In this document: in pieces, positions 36,047-48,700 of the stretch
Layout: every line of letters starts with the position of its first letter
Numbering within the stretch: the first letter of the stretch is position 1
DNA from: Flammula alnicola
Lineage: Eukaryota; Basidiomycota; Agaricomycetes; Agaricales; Strophariaceae
DNA: 64,000 nucleotides
Reading direction: 5' to 3'
Assembly (NCBI GenBank): GCA_015499995.1
Contig: JADNRV010000028.1
Location: 248,001 to 312,000 of the forward strand
Notes under the pieces: model-generated
Databases searched by the model: none
The model's input: the letters and a program-made list of their open reading frames with translations, nothing else
What the model was told of the DNA's origin: nothing
Made by a program: the position numbers and the translations under genes

Positions 36047-39000
36047 ATGCTGTATCGATTTTCATTCCGATTGCGTTATCATCCTCCAACTCGATATATT
36101 CCCCTCTGGTCGCGATCTTTGACACACACTGCGACAACGATGGCCGATCACGATAATACCCAGTCGACGACGACGGCGACCCAACCTGTCGATCCGAACA
36201 ATGTTCGCGATCCAAACTCCAAGTCTGCCGGTATGTGTCGACCGACCTATCTTTTTAGACGCGTCCTTATATTTTCTTTATTTTCTTCCTTCCGTCCTGC
36301 GTACAGCAAAAAAGGAGGCCAAGCGTCTAGAAAGGGAGGCCAAGCTCGCCGCCAAAGCCGCCAAAGCCCCTCCGCCTGGTGCAGCCTCTGCAGACGGCAA
36401 GAAACCGAAGGCGGAGAAGAAGGAGAAAGAAATCGAGCCAGAGTTTGTCAATACCACCCCAAAAGGGGCGAAAAAAGGTTCGTCTCGTCCGATTACTCTC
36501 TTACATGTTGAAAGCTCAGTATTTCGTTCATTGATAGACTTGTCCGAGGCGATGGCAGCCGGGTACAACCCGCTTGCCGTCGAGGCTGCGTGGTACGACT
36601 GGTGGGTTGGGCAGGGCTTCTTCAAGCCCGAGTACACGCTGCCATCACTCCGGGGCCAGGATTCGAAGGAGCAGGAAACGTTTGTGATCCCCTCGCCCCC
36701 GCCCAACGTCACGGGAAGCCTTCATATCGGACATGCGCTTACGGTCGCCATCCAGGACGGGTTGATTAGATGGTGCGGCGTCAGCTTGTTATTTCTTGCT
36801 TCGAATTGTTGAAAACTTATGCATTTTTTGATATTTATAGGAATCGAATGTTGGGCAAGAAGACGTTGTTCGCGCCCGGCTTCGATCATGCTGGAATATC
36901 GACGCAGAGCGTCGTAGAGAAACGGTTGTTCAAGGCCGAGGGCAAGACACGCCATGATCTTGGACGCGCGAAATTTTTGGATACCGTTATGGATTGGAAA
37001 AATGAGTGCGTATTTTATTGCTTCTTTCTCGTTTACTCTTTCTTTCTCTGTTGGATTTGGAAGTGGAGTGTGGCTTGGCTGACGCGAACGCGAATAGTTA
37101 CCAAGGACGGATTACGAACCAGCTGCATCGTCTCGGTGGCAGCTACGATTGGGATCGTGTGGCGTTTACTATGGACGAGGTGCTTTTTTCATTTCCCCCC
37201 CTTCCTTTCACGGTTGTACCCATCAATCCTAATGCGATATAATATTTTCGGCCGACAGAAACTCAGCAAGGCCGTTATCGAAACTTTCTGCAGGCTGCAC
37301 GAGGACGGCATCCTGTATCGCGCGAACCGGCTCGTTAACTGGTGTGTCAAACTAAACACGACGTTGTCGAACCTCGAGGTCGACCAGAAGGAGTTGGAGG
37401 GCCGGACGTTGTTGAGCGTGCCTGGATATGATCCCAAGGAGAAGTTCGAGTTTGGGGTGCTCACGAGTTTCGCATATGAGGTCATTGGTTCAGGTGGGTG
37501 TCCGATTTTTTTTCTTGGTTGGATATATGATACTTATATACGATAGACGAACGGCTGGTAATCGCGACGACGCGTCCGGAGACGATGCTCGGAGATACAG
37601 CCGTCGCTGTGCACCCTGACGACCCGCGCTACAAGGTTGGCGTTTTCCTATTCCAGTCAATCTTTTTTCGTTGTATCTAACTAGCCCATCCCATCACTAC
37701 CCTACAGCACCTTCACGGCAAGTTCCTCAAGCACCCCTTCGTCCCGGAGCGCCGCGTGCCCGTCATCACCGACTCTATCATCGTCGACATGGAGTTCGGG
37801 ACGGGTGCGGTCAAGATTACACCCGCACATGACCAGAACGATTACGAGGTGGGAAAGAGGCACAACCTAGAGTTCATCAACATCTTGAATGATGATGGGA
37901 CGTTGAACGCGAATGCGGGGCCCAAGTTCCAGGTCGGCTCGGAAAGATCATCATGATTTGAAGAGACTGACTGACTTTCTTTTCGTTGTGCAGGGCATGA
38001 AGAGGTTCCATGCGAGGGTAGAAGTCGTCAAGGCTTTGAAGGAGCTGGGTCTTTACATTGAAACGAAAGATAATAAGATGGCAATTCCGATTTGCAGGTA
38101 TTTGCTCTGTGCCTTTTTCGTCCGTCTCCTGTTGTTGATACTGTTTTTTCACTAGCAAGTCGGGCGACGTTATTGAGCCTATCCTCAAGCCACAGTGGTG
38201 GGTCGACTGCAGACCTCTGGCCGACGAGGCTATCAGGGTCAGTCCATGTTTCTATCGGTTACTGATTAGGTCTGGGATGCTAATTTCTTTTTTTTCATCT
38301 TTTTTTCCCGGCAATATAGCGCACTCGCCTTGGCGAACTCGAGATCAACCCCAAGCAGTCGGAGAACGAGTGGTACCGCTGGCTCGATGGCATCCAGGAC
38401 TGGTGTATCTCGCGCCAGCTGTGGTGGGGCCATCGTTGCCCCGCGTACTTTGTGCGCATCGAGGGCGAGGAACGGGACGTCAACGATGGCAGTCATTGGG
38501 TCGTCGGCAGGACGAAGGAGGAGGCGAACGAGCGTGCGGAGAAGATGGCGGCGGGCCGAAAGTTCGAGCTCGTGCAAGACGAGGACGTGCTGGATACTTG
38601 GTTCAGCTCTGGTCTTTGGCCATTTTCGATCATGGGCTGGCCTGACAAGGTGTGTTTAGGCTTCCTTCTTTTCGTGTTTGCGAGAGATATGCAGAAGGGC
38701 TAATCTGATCAATTTAGACTGCCGATTTGAAGGATTTCTACCCCTCGAGTCTGCTCGAGACGGGCTGGGATATTCTCTTCTTCTGGGTCGCCCGCATGGT
38801 GCTGCTCGGTCTGCATCTGACGGGCGAGATGCCCTTCAAGGAGGTCTATTGCCACGCTATGATCCGCGATGCCCATGGTCGCAAGATGAGCAAGTCGCTC
38901 GGAAACGTTATCGATCCCCTGGATGTTATCCAAGGATTGCCGCTCGAGGCCCTCCACCAGAAGTTGTACGAGGGCAACTTGGACGAGAAGGAAATCGTCA

Positions 39001-40507
39001 AGGCCAAAGCCGGCCAGAAGAAAGACTTCCCCAAAGGCATCCCGCAGTGCGGAACCGATGCGCTGAGGTTCGCGCTTTGTGCTTATTCTGGAGGAGGTAA
39101 GTCGCTCGTGTTTTATTCTTGATAGGGATACAAGTCAAGGCTAACATTCATGCTTGGCAGGCCGCGATATCAACCTCGAGATTCTGCGCGTCGAAGGCTA
39201 CCGCAAGTTCTGCAATAAGATCTTCAACGCGACCAAGTTTGCCATGTTGAAGCTTGACGAGGAGTTCGTCCCTCAGCCGTCTGCCAAAGTCTGTCCTTCT
39301 CGTGTCCTTCGCCGTTCTTGTACCTTCTGACTGATGGACGATTATCCCTTTCAGCCAACAGGAAACGAAAGCCTCGTCGAGAAATGGATTCTGCATAAAC
39401 TCAACATCGCCGCCACCGAAATTAACGCCTCCCTTGCAGAGAGGAATTTCATGGCAGCTACAAACTCGGCCTACAATTTCTGGTTGTACGAGCTGTGCGA
39501 CGTGTACATCGTGAGTTATATTCGCGTCCTTGCTTATATCGCATCGCTTTGACGATCACTCGTGCTTGCAGGAAGCCATGAAACCCATGACGGACGAGTT
39601 GGCCCCCATCGCGACTCGTAAATCCGCACAACAGACACTATATACATGCTTGGATAATGGCCTGTGCCTTCTCCATCCTTTCATGCCTTTCGTGACCGAG
39701 GAGTTGTGGCAACGCCTGCCGAGACGCCCGAATGACCCTACCCCGTCCATAATGGTCTCCGCATTCCCCGTCAATGTGCGTCTATCCTTCGACACTGCCT
39801 GCTTGACTGACTGTCTTGATAGGACTCGGCCTTCGTGTTTGAAGATGCGGACAAACAGTTTGACCTCGTCTTCACAACACTGAAAGCTGCCCGCTCGTTG
39901 GCCGCTTCGTACACATTGCAGAGTGATATCCAATGTAGGAATCTCTTGTCCATTGTGCCTCTTGCAGTGACCTTGTTGACTATTTTCCAATCTAGTTTTC
40001 ATTCAAGTGTGGACCGAGCAAGAAGAGCAGCTTTTTGTGCCACAGGTCCCAACTATCGTTGCTCTCTCAAAGGGCTGTAAAAGTGCAAAAGTTGTTCGCA
40101 ATCTCGCTGAGATTCCTGCCGGATGTGGCAGTGCTGTCGTAACACCTTCAATCATCGTGCATACCCTTGTCAGGGTAAGAATTCATTCAGTTATCTGCTA
40201 TATGTCTTGTTTATATATAAATGGTATAGGGACTTGTGGACCTTGACAATGAGATTGCAAAGTGCGATAAAAAGCTAGACTTTGCCCACCTTAATCTCCA
40301 AAAGATTATCAAGGTTGAATCACAGCCTGAGTATGAAGGAACAGTGCCTGCAAATGTTCGGACAGTGAATACTGACAAGGTAATTGCAATTTTCTCAATC
40401 ATCTGTCCTTAATTTGATTTTATAATTTGTATTATCAGCGGAAGACTCTGGAGGCTGAAATTGCAACATTAGAGACATCAAAAAATATGTTTGTACAATT
40501 GAAATAA
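36047..40507 (+). CDS. vas1: Valyl-tRNA synthetase, probably dual cytosolic/mitochondrial
   Basis: All exons join in frame with no indels. The catalytic core has the HIGH-type [25 protein letters not shown], the editing-domain [58 protein letters not shown] and the KMSKS loop [10 protein letters not shown]. The anticodon-binding and C-terminal coiled-coil parts follow, with TAA at 40505-40507. The first ATG (36047) adds 31 residues with many Arg, Ser and Tyr and no acids ([15 protein letters not shown]), a typical mitochondrial presequence. A second in-frame ATG (36140) starts a cytosolic-type protein, MADHDNTQ. Yeast VAS1 uses the same two-start scheme. The last exons border the CpG-poor block. 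Confidence 0.93.
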
Positions 40508-41463
40508 TTCCTCTGAAAAGTGTATTGCAGTTTTTATCATTCTGGTGTAAATGGACCCATGTGGTGCTGGTTCAAACTATCATTGTTTTTTTTTGAGCTA
40601 GGTGTTTTGTCGTTTGGCCTTTTGGTAGCCTTTTTTTTGCTTTTAACTTAGATTTATGCTCATATACCTCTGCTGTTGATACATTTTATTTGTGGAGTAG
40701 GCAGCAAATAGATATTTTGCTTGCAATTGTGTTGGGTGTCATCATAAGTGGATAACTTTGCAAACAATCTTGTATATTTATTAGAACCATGTGATAAATA
40801 ACAACTCAATAACAAAGGTAGCAGCAATACAGAGATGGAGGAAGTAGCAGAAATTGTAGCCAGTAACTGTATCAAGGAAACTGGGTATATAACCAGCATA
40901 ACATCTGGTGCTATTTAACATTGTTCAATTGGCTCTACCCAGTACCCACCCTTATTAGGAAATATTACTTTTTTGGGTTGTAAAATGGCTGTTGGTTTTC
41001 TTTTTAGAATGGGTCTTTGGGTGCTGCTTCTTTAGGTGCTTCCTCTTGGATTCAAAAATAAATCCTGAGAATAACTGATTATTTGATGTGTTTTTATGAT
41101 GCAGGCCTTGCCCTTCTTTATATATTTCTACTTCTACTGTTAATCCAAATATAATACTAGCCTTTCTTGCAACTGATACTTTTTCCTGCTCAACATTCAG
41201 AGAATTCTGTAGCTATTTACCATATATAGTGTATTACCTTGTGTGACATAAGTACCATCAGTGATGGCCTAGCCTCATGAGCTCATGCTGCCAAAAATAC
41301 CCATCCAGGATGGGCGAGCTCGTGAGAGGCCACGCAAGCTCGTTCCAGTCCAGCGGGCAAGGCCAAGCTGCCATGTCCTGCTGGAACAGCTTTCCCAGTA
41401 GATCCCTTATGTACTATCAGCAGTAATAATGAAATATATATTAGTGTTATACTGTTATGCATT
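40508..41463. other. AT-rich intergenic region, start of the CpG-poor block
   Basis: CpG becomes rare here and stays rare to about 57 kb. T-runs follow the synthetase stop. No frame looks coding. Confidence 0.5.
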
Positions 41464-42600
41464 CTACTGTTCCTGTCTCACAAGCCCCTTGCCTCTTTGC
41501 ATCTCCACACCCTCAATTACAAGCTCAATTTGAGCAAAAAGCTCTGTCAAATTGTTGAGCCAGGACCTTGATGTTCGGGTTTGCTGGTCAATCTCTGCAA
41601 GATAGATGCGGCACAGTGACGCTGGTGATATGAGAGTGGGTGAAAAAGTGTTGAATGTGGCTATTGCAGCAGCAGATGATTGGTGTGGGGGGTTTGGAAG
41701 AATAGGCAGTGGCGGAAGTGAAAGCAAAAGCAGGGCTGGGGGTGACGGGATAGGCAGAGGCAGAGGCAGAGGGGCAGGCATAGATGGAGGCGGTGGTGGA
41801 GGCAAAGGCAGTGGTGGAGGCGGAGGCGAAGGTGGAGGTGGAGGTGGAGTAAGACACACAATATTCGCGCTGTGTTCTGCCTTGCTCTCGATGGAATCTC
41901 CATCCAGGCTGCTGGCATTCAACTCCTGGAATGTTGGAATGGGGGAATCCATCTTGACATTCATGAATTCCATCAATGCAGCTATTTGGATGCTTTGTGA
42001 GCTCTCCTGAGGTAAAGTATAAAACAACTGAGCTAAAAAGACAAAGAAAAACTTACAGGTTCAATGTCCATAGACATCCCAAATCTTTCTTCAGGCATAT
42101 TCTGTAGTCACTAAGTACATAATCAGTAGTGGAGCAGGAGGTACTTACACGTTCCAGCCTTGCTATCATTCTGAAAATATCTGTCATGATATCTGGAGAG
42201 GGTTCCTATTTCAGAATAAGTTAAAAGCTCAAAAGTAGGTAATTAGACACTTACATGTTCCAGGTTGTAGATGACATCCCACAAGTTGAATTGTCTTGAT
42301 GCTTCCTGTCCGAAAATCAGCCTCGGAGCCAAAAGGGAGGAAATAACTTACCAGTTCCTCGGCGGGCACTTCAGTCATTGCTTGATGTTTTCTCTTTCAT
42401 GATTGGCATGGTTGCTGGGTTTCTGCCAGCTTATTATAAGCAGCTGTGAGGTCTTGAAGACCGTTATTGTAATCTTTGAAGTTCATAACAAATGGGGGAG
42501 TGGAAGGGACCAGCAATGTGCTCGACTTCTGGTGGGTCTTGCAACAATGGTTCTGGTGGTGGTTGCCACAATGGTCATGTGCATGTTGAACTTGGGACAA
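41464..42600 (-). pseudogene. Unknown protein gene with poly-proline segment, probably decayed
   Basis: A spliced structure is visible on the minus strand. A frame containing NFKDYNNGLQDLTAAYNKLA is broken by one in-frame TGA (42397-42399) and then continues as AMTEVPAEEL. Clean GT..AG introns lead through EASRQFNLWDVIYNLEH, EPSPDIMTDIFRMIARLER and NMPEERFGMSMDIEP to a long last exon with a poly-Pro/Leu stretch (about 41690-41860). The TGA could be a decayed CGA. No known domain is seen. It lies head to head with the pseudogene starting near 42680. Confidence 0.45.
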
Positions 42601-42679
42601 TTTTGATCAACCAACATGTTCAACATTGCTTGTGTCATTCCACACTACATACCACTTACCACACCACCCTCTCATTTAC

Positions 42680-45296
42680 CATGTCTCATCAAGCTACAAC
42701 CTCCATTGGCAATTTTCAAGATATCAAGCAGGCTTTCGATGAGTTGCACTCCACAGTGGAGACAATGGTCATGCACCGCTATGGCAATGCAGATGAAATC
42801 ACAATGCAGGCCTATTTGACTGTCTTCCAGCGCAAATGTGTAAGTGTTTTTATTTTGTGTTCAAAGTAATGCTAAACTGCAAGTACAGTCAATATTTATG
42901 ATTCTAAGCACCAAACAGGAGTACTTGGATGCTCCTGGCTATCAACGCTTCCTGAGGTCATTGTTCAATAAGCCGGCCCATAAAAATATATCACACATGT
43001 TTAGATATTTCAGGCCCCCCGTGAACAGTACCTCCAGAACCTGGCACTCAAGCTGGAGTGGGATGATGAGATTCTCCCCCAATTTGCCCTCCCCCCCTTG
43101 AGAACATCTTTTCCTTGATCAGGCCCACCGTGCCTAACCCTAGTGGAAGCAACCAGCTGTGAATCGACACTAGGCCTCAACTGGAGGGAGTGAGACAGAG
43201 GGTGAGGGTTGAAGAGATGGATGTGGAGAGTATACCAGCAACCAGCAAGGGGAAGAAGAAGGATATGGGGCTGGGCATAGACATTGATGTGGTGAGGCCA
43301 GTGGTAGAGGGTCCAAGGGATGTGAGGATACAGGAGGAAAAGGTGGTGGTGAAAGCAGAGGAGCTTCCATGGTCGTCGAGGAGGAAATGCACCATCAAAT
43401 CTATGGAGTACATTGAGGAGTCTGACAAGGAAGATGAATTGGTGATGTCTACCCCAGATTAGCTGCCACCAGCAAAGAGAGCGAAATCTGTCTCAAAGCA
43501 ACTCCCCGCTGCCCCGCCAAAGCCCAAAAAGGTGACGAAAGGAGAATCCAGCAAGAGTGCACATGCTGACCGCAAGGCTCTGCCCCTGGAGACCAAGCCC
43601 ACTGCTGTCACCACTGCAGCTGTTGATGACCAAGGGGTTTTGGAGCCCACCAGGAAGTTGCATGAACATCCAGCTCTGGAACCCCAAGTTGGTCTTTTTA
43701 GGGTTGATGTCGAGCAGGTCATCGCTGGAGGAAGCTGTTTCAGATGCAAGACAAGAGGCTGGAAGTGTCTTGTGTGCTATGAGAAGCCATACGACCAACC
43801 ACAGCAAGCAGTGAAGAAGCTCAGTGACAAGCATGCACGCCCATACAAGAAGGTTGCTTGCCACCAGTGCCAAAGCCACAAAGACAAGTGCGAGTGGTCC
43901 ACTGCATTCATGCTATCAACAGTGGCTGGAAGGGGATACTCAGAAGCACCGGCAGTGGAAGTCAAAGAGAAGAAACAAGTGGCGATGGCTGTGGCGGCAG
44001 TGAAGTTGACAATTATGGTGCATCTGCAGCTCTCCCCTCCCACAGGCAATGTGGTCGCAGGTCCTTCACGCACAAGTCACAGCAGTGCCGCACCCACCAT
44101 CACCATTCCACCACCACACAACCACAAGCACCCTCACATTGCCACCATCCAAGAGGATCTGGTGACACCACCACATATCTCAGCGCTGGTGAAGCCCCCA
44201 CCCCTTACGCCAATCGAGCTGCCTCCCATCAAACCCAACATTAACAGGACACCCCCGGAACACAAGTTAGGTGGATGGATGACCATGTCCAGGCACAAGC
44301 TGCCTGTACAGCAGAGCTTCTCACCTGTGCCTCCATATGTGTTGACATCTAGCACGACATCAGAGACTCCCTGTAAGTTTTCCTCTCTCCGGTCTACATT
44401 ATCGACTAATTCTAAACAGATGGATTCCCTCTTTGATGCTGGAGGTACAGTACTGTCCCGCCAGATCAGTGAACTCCAGTCACAGCAATCAGCCATGAGG
44501 GCCTCCACCATCACCCACGCCATGTTCGATGATGAGGTGGAGAAGATGATGCAATGATTCACCAAGGTCGAACTCATGGAGACAAGGGTTCTGGAGGCAG
44601 TGGATCACATGCTTAATTCATGGCTCTGGGACACCATGGTGACCGATGACTTCAAAAGGTGACTTGCAGAGCAGTTTGAGGAACAGAAGGTGGTGGTCGA
44701 CCAGAGTGTGGAGGAGAAGATTGCATAGAGTATTGTGGCAGCAGAGATGGATGTCTGCTGGACTGTTGACAAGAGCATGGCAAGAGTATGGAGCTGCAGA
44801 GGATCAACTGGGGGCCAGGATCGATGACATCCAGAATGAGAAGGAAGCATTGTCAGCCAGATTGGATCATCTCTGCGAGAAGTTGTACCAGATTAATGCC
44901 GGGTGGATGGCGCATGGGGTGGAGGTGGACGAGAGGCTGGGGGGTGTCTGGAAGGAACAGAGTGTGGTCAATGATGGGCTGGTGACTGCTCAATGTGACC
45001 TCAAGGCTGTGGAGGGCAACCTGGAGTACATGAAGGAGACATATGTAGATATGCGATTAGGGAACCAGTTGGCGGAGCACATCCAGACTCTCCAGGAGAG
45101 TCACAAGGCATCTCTTGAACAGCATAAGAAGCACATGGATAGTCATGAGGCATCTCTTGTGGAGCATCAGAGGCATATGGAGACCCTGTATTCTCATGTT
45201 GCCTCTCAGAATGGTGTTCTGCTCCATGCCATTGGTGATGTACTCACCAGCACTCTTCTAGTAAGTGGATTGATTCTATTCAGAAACAGTAACTGA
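42680..45296 (+). pseudogene. Decayed unknown gene with Cys cluster and coiled coil
   Basis: From MSHQATTSIGNFQDIKQAFD the frame runs through a spliced region into a Lys/Pro-rich segment and a Cys cluster (GGSCFRCKTRGWKCLVC, then VACHQCQSHKDKCEWS). A 150-residue coiled coil at 44780-45270 (DQLGARIDDIQNEKE, then HKASLEQHKKHMDSHE) ends it. In-frame stops interrupt it at 43460-43462 (TAG), 44555-44557 (TGA) and about 44660 (TGA). The frame around each stays protein-like, as expected from CGA to TGA and CAG to TAG change. Function unknown. Proteins of this style are multicopy in several Agaricomycetes. Confidence 0.5.
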
Positions 45297-46190
45297 TACA
45301 AAAACACTAGAAACGTCTTCCATTGGCACAGGTGATCCCACCTGCATTGTCCTGGCGGGTGGTGTCAACCTCGCCAGGCATCGTCCTGCTGGAATGATCT
45401 CACAGCCTCTCGGTTCATTGTGTGTCACCCATGCCCCACCGTGCAGTCTTCAGCCCTGCGTACATCAATCCCTGACTGTTGGCTGTCTACCCCCAGGCAC
45501 TATTGATACCATCGCCTACAATCCAGGTGATCCCTCCAACTCTGACTGACACTCACGAGAGTCCAGTCAATGATCTGGATGCTGGTGTGTGTACATGTGG
45601 ATCATCTCTTTTCACTGGGCTGGTGGAGCAACCTTTGTCTCTGCCTAGTGGAGGTCTGACTGGAAGCCAAGAGGCCTTCCACAAGTACATCAACACCTTC
45701 CAGTTGAAGATGGTCTATCTGGGATGACTCACTACAACTCGGACGATGACATGGATGCCCGCGACACCTGATATTATAGTGTTTTTTATATATATAGCTC
45801 TTGTTGTCTTGGCCTGGTCCCCCCCTTGTATATATATTCAATGGGACCTATTGGCAAAAAACTAAGTGTGAATGATTATAACTAAGTGAAGTTTATCCCT
45901 GGGCTTTCACTTTCCAAGTTGGCTTTCTCTTCCTTTTTCCCACAACTTCTGGTGGTGAAGTAGGATCCCTTGTGTGACATTTCTTGGCCTCTGCCAGCAC
46001 CACTTGATCATTCAATGCATCTCCAACCAAAGAAGAAGTGACTTCTGTGACCCTTGATCATTTTCCAAGGAGCCAGATGACGTTCTGGCAGCTTGGGGCA
46101 TTTGACTGGCTTCATGGTAGGGTTATGTGCTTTGGACGTTGCTACTGGAACAGCTGGCTGACTGATCACCTGTGAGTGGCTATTGTCCAG
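45297..46190. other. CpG-poor spacer between pseudogenes
   Basis: Short frames only, for example 82 codons at 45479-45727. Nothing is identifiable. Confidence 0.4.
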
Positions 46191-48345
46191 TCAAGATTTG
46201 ACACTGGTGTAGTGCCTGAAAATGCCAAAAATATCATAGGCAGTGTGAGAGAGGGTTCCAGTAGAGTGAGTGTTGATTCTGGCAGAGTTGGCTTCACTGG
46301 ACTTCCTTTTTATTTTGACCAGAAGACTTGCTCCACCAGGGATCCACTCTGTGACATGGCTGTTGATAGAGGGAACTGATGTCCCTTCTGCTGGTCCACT
46401 TCCATTCATGACATCTGCTGTCTGTTTGGCAGGTACTCCACTGCCATCCAGAGTGCTTCGATCTCATCACGTAGATTGGGATCGAACTTGTCCAGATGTA
46501 GATTGGACTGACTTGATGGTAGACTGCGAAGTGCAGATTGCAATTCCAGAAGTGTCTTGGTGTACTCCAGAAGTGTAGTGCCTTCTTGACTCTGTTGCAA
46601 GGTACCTATTCTGGATGGAGTGATAGTAACCAGCAGAACTGTACCTGTGTGTCCATTGATTGTGGCATACATACTTTGAGCAATTTTATTGAATTCTTCA
46701 GCGTCCATCATATATTTCTCATAGTCAGTCAGTCTGGAATCATCACACATGTCTTGATCCAATGGATCCAGCTCATCATGGATACCCTCGAAGTCACTGG
46801 AGCTCTTGCTCTCATCATCAGAGTCCCCACTATCAGACCCTAAGTCTGGCTCCCATCTGAGGATACATTGCTGGAGTCGTCTGCAGATTCCTCAGACTCC
46901 ACAGACACCTGCCAGGCTTTGTCTTTGCTTTGCTCATCTTGGCCTTTGGTGGTGGGTCTGCGACTGGAGTAGCATCCTTAGATGCTGGTTTAGTTCTCTG
47001 CTTCTGCTTCTGCTTTCCTTTTGCGTGTCAGGCACCACATTTGCCTGAAGGTTTTGGTTGTAAGTTGATGGCCGGAGCTGCAGGGCCTGTGTCAGCATCA
47101 TCATTAGTCTCTGGATGTGAATGCTCCTGGATTTCCAGTGCAAGCTGTCATTTGAATGCTTCCACTAACTCTCCATTGTTCAAGAGATAATGTGAGAACC
47201 AGAATGCCACCTTGTCATCTGTGTTGGTTGCTTTCTGTTTCTTGTAAAGGTGTTTCAGGATTTGCAACGCCTCCACCTCCTTCAACTCAGACGGTTCCTT
47301 GAGTAACTTCAAAGTCGCATCAGACATGTATTCTGCATCAATGCAATTCTGCACCACTGGCAGGAATTTGGCCCAGGGAATTTTGGGTGCTTTCCTGGAA
47401 GCAAGCTCTGGATATTAATCAGTCACTTTCTATGCTATGAGAGGAGGCTTGAATACCATAATGCAATGCCAGGAAAGCCCAAAGCAGGCCTTGCCAATAT
47501 ACATGACCCTTTGTTCTGGATGGCACAACCTCGGGTCTGGAAGCACTGGTTCTCCATATGGTTCATCCTCAACTCAATCAATCCCCTCCTCGGCTGGTAG
47601 GTACTGAAGGTCAGAATGTCTTGATCTGGCTCATAATATGTTGTATTGTGTTGTAACCAGTCACAACTGGTAATTCTGGCACTCTGAAAGCTGGCATTCA
47701 CAGTCAAGTAGACTTTTCCATTCCCTAGGGTGTCATTGAAATTGAGTTCAGTGCATGTGATCTTTCCATTGGGCCATCTAAAGGAGACAAAGAAAAGCAT
47801 CCGGACACCCATGTCTAACCACATTTGCTGCACAAACACTGCGAGTTTCTTTGCAGTATGTTTTTCTGCTAATCTGAGAGAGGTCAATGTGGAATGGAAA
47901 GTGATTTCATGGGAACTCACCTAGCCTTTACCTCTGGCTTCGAGCCCTCATTGTTCCACCTAGTAGCAGTGGCCCTCAAGAATGCTTTTTCTTCTTCAGA
48001 CAGCTTCTTCTAGACATGAGTCAAGGCAATTTGGAAGAAATTGAAGTCGCTTTTGGGATTCTTTCCCTTCACAACAGCAGTGTTATATAATTTCTTCTGT
48101 TTCTCCTGGACCAGTTCCAGTTTGAGGTCATAAAGTACATCTCTTCCTGTCCAGTGCTTCATAGCTTTCTTCATGTGTTTGACTTAGGCATAAGATGCAA
48201 GCCACTTCTTTGTTTTCAATGCCAGACCTTCCCTCTCCTGGCGCTTCAGCTTCTGGTTTGCTGGCAAGGTGAGAACTGGTTCTGTCTCTCCATCTGGGGT
48301 TGAATGTCAACAGTGTTTGAGGTGGTGGATGATTCAGCATTCATG
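46191..48345 (-). pseudogene. Decayed unknown gene on minus strand
   Basis: Protein-like pieces follow one another in reverse order: a start near 48345, an AFLRATATRWNNEGSKPEV stretch near 47950, then KHTAKKLAVFVQQMWLDMG and VRMLFFVSFRWPNGKITC (47920-47435), a helical piece at 47357-47148, and an acidic helical piece at 46762-46406. GT..AG junctions are visible in places, but several in-frame stops break the reading. The block matches no domain I can name. The style is that of multicopy, transposon-associated proteins of Agaricomycetes. Confidence 0.4.
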
Positions 48346-48700
48346 GTTAGACAAAAGAACATTTTCAACACAGATATTTGTTTCCTTTTCTGAATGTTTG
48401 GGCGCAGGACAGGCACAGTTTAAGCTTTGATGTCGAGGAGGTATGATCGAGATCAACATTAATGCTAAATTGTGATCGATCATAGCTATAAATGGTAACT
48501 GATTAGCCCAATGTGGTAATGATCAGGGCCTTTAGATAACACCCAGACATAACACATGTATCTCCCTCACCTTCACCTTGTCTTTCAACCATCCACATGC
48601 CTAACTGGAAGGAAGTGTCACCTCCTGCAGAAAGCTACAATATTACTGTCAGCCAGACCAAACATGGACAGTTCAACATCTCAAAAAACAAAAGCAGCCT

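Noticed and set aside
41606..42010. Plus-strand 134-codon Gly-rich frame
   Set aside because: It is the antisense of the poly-Pro coding segment of the spliced minus-strand gene.
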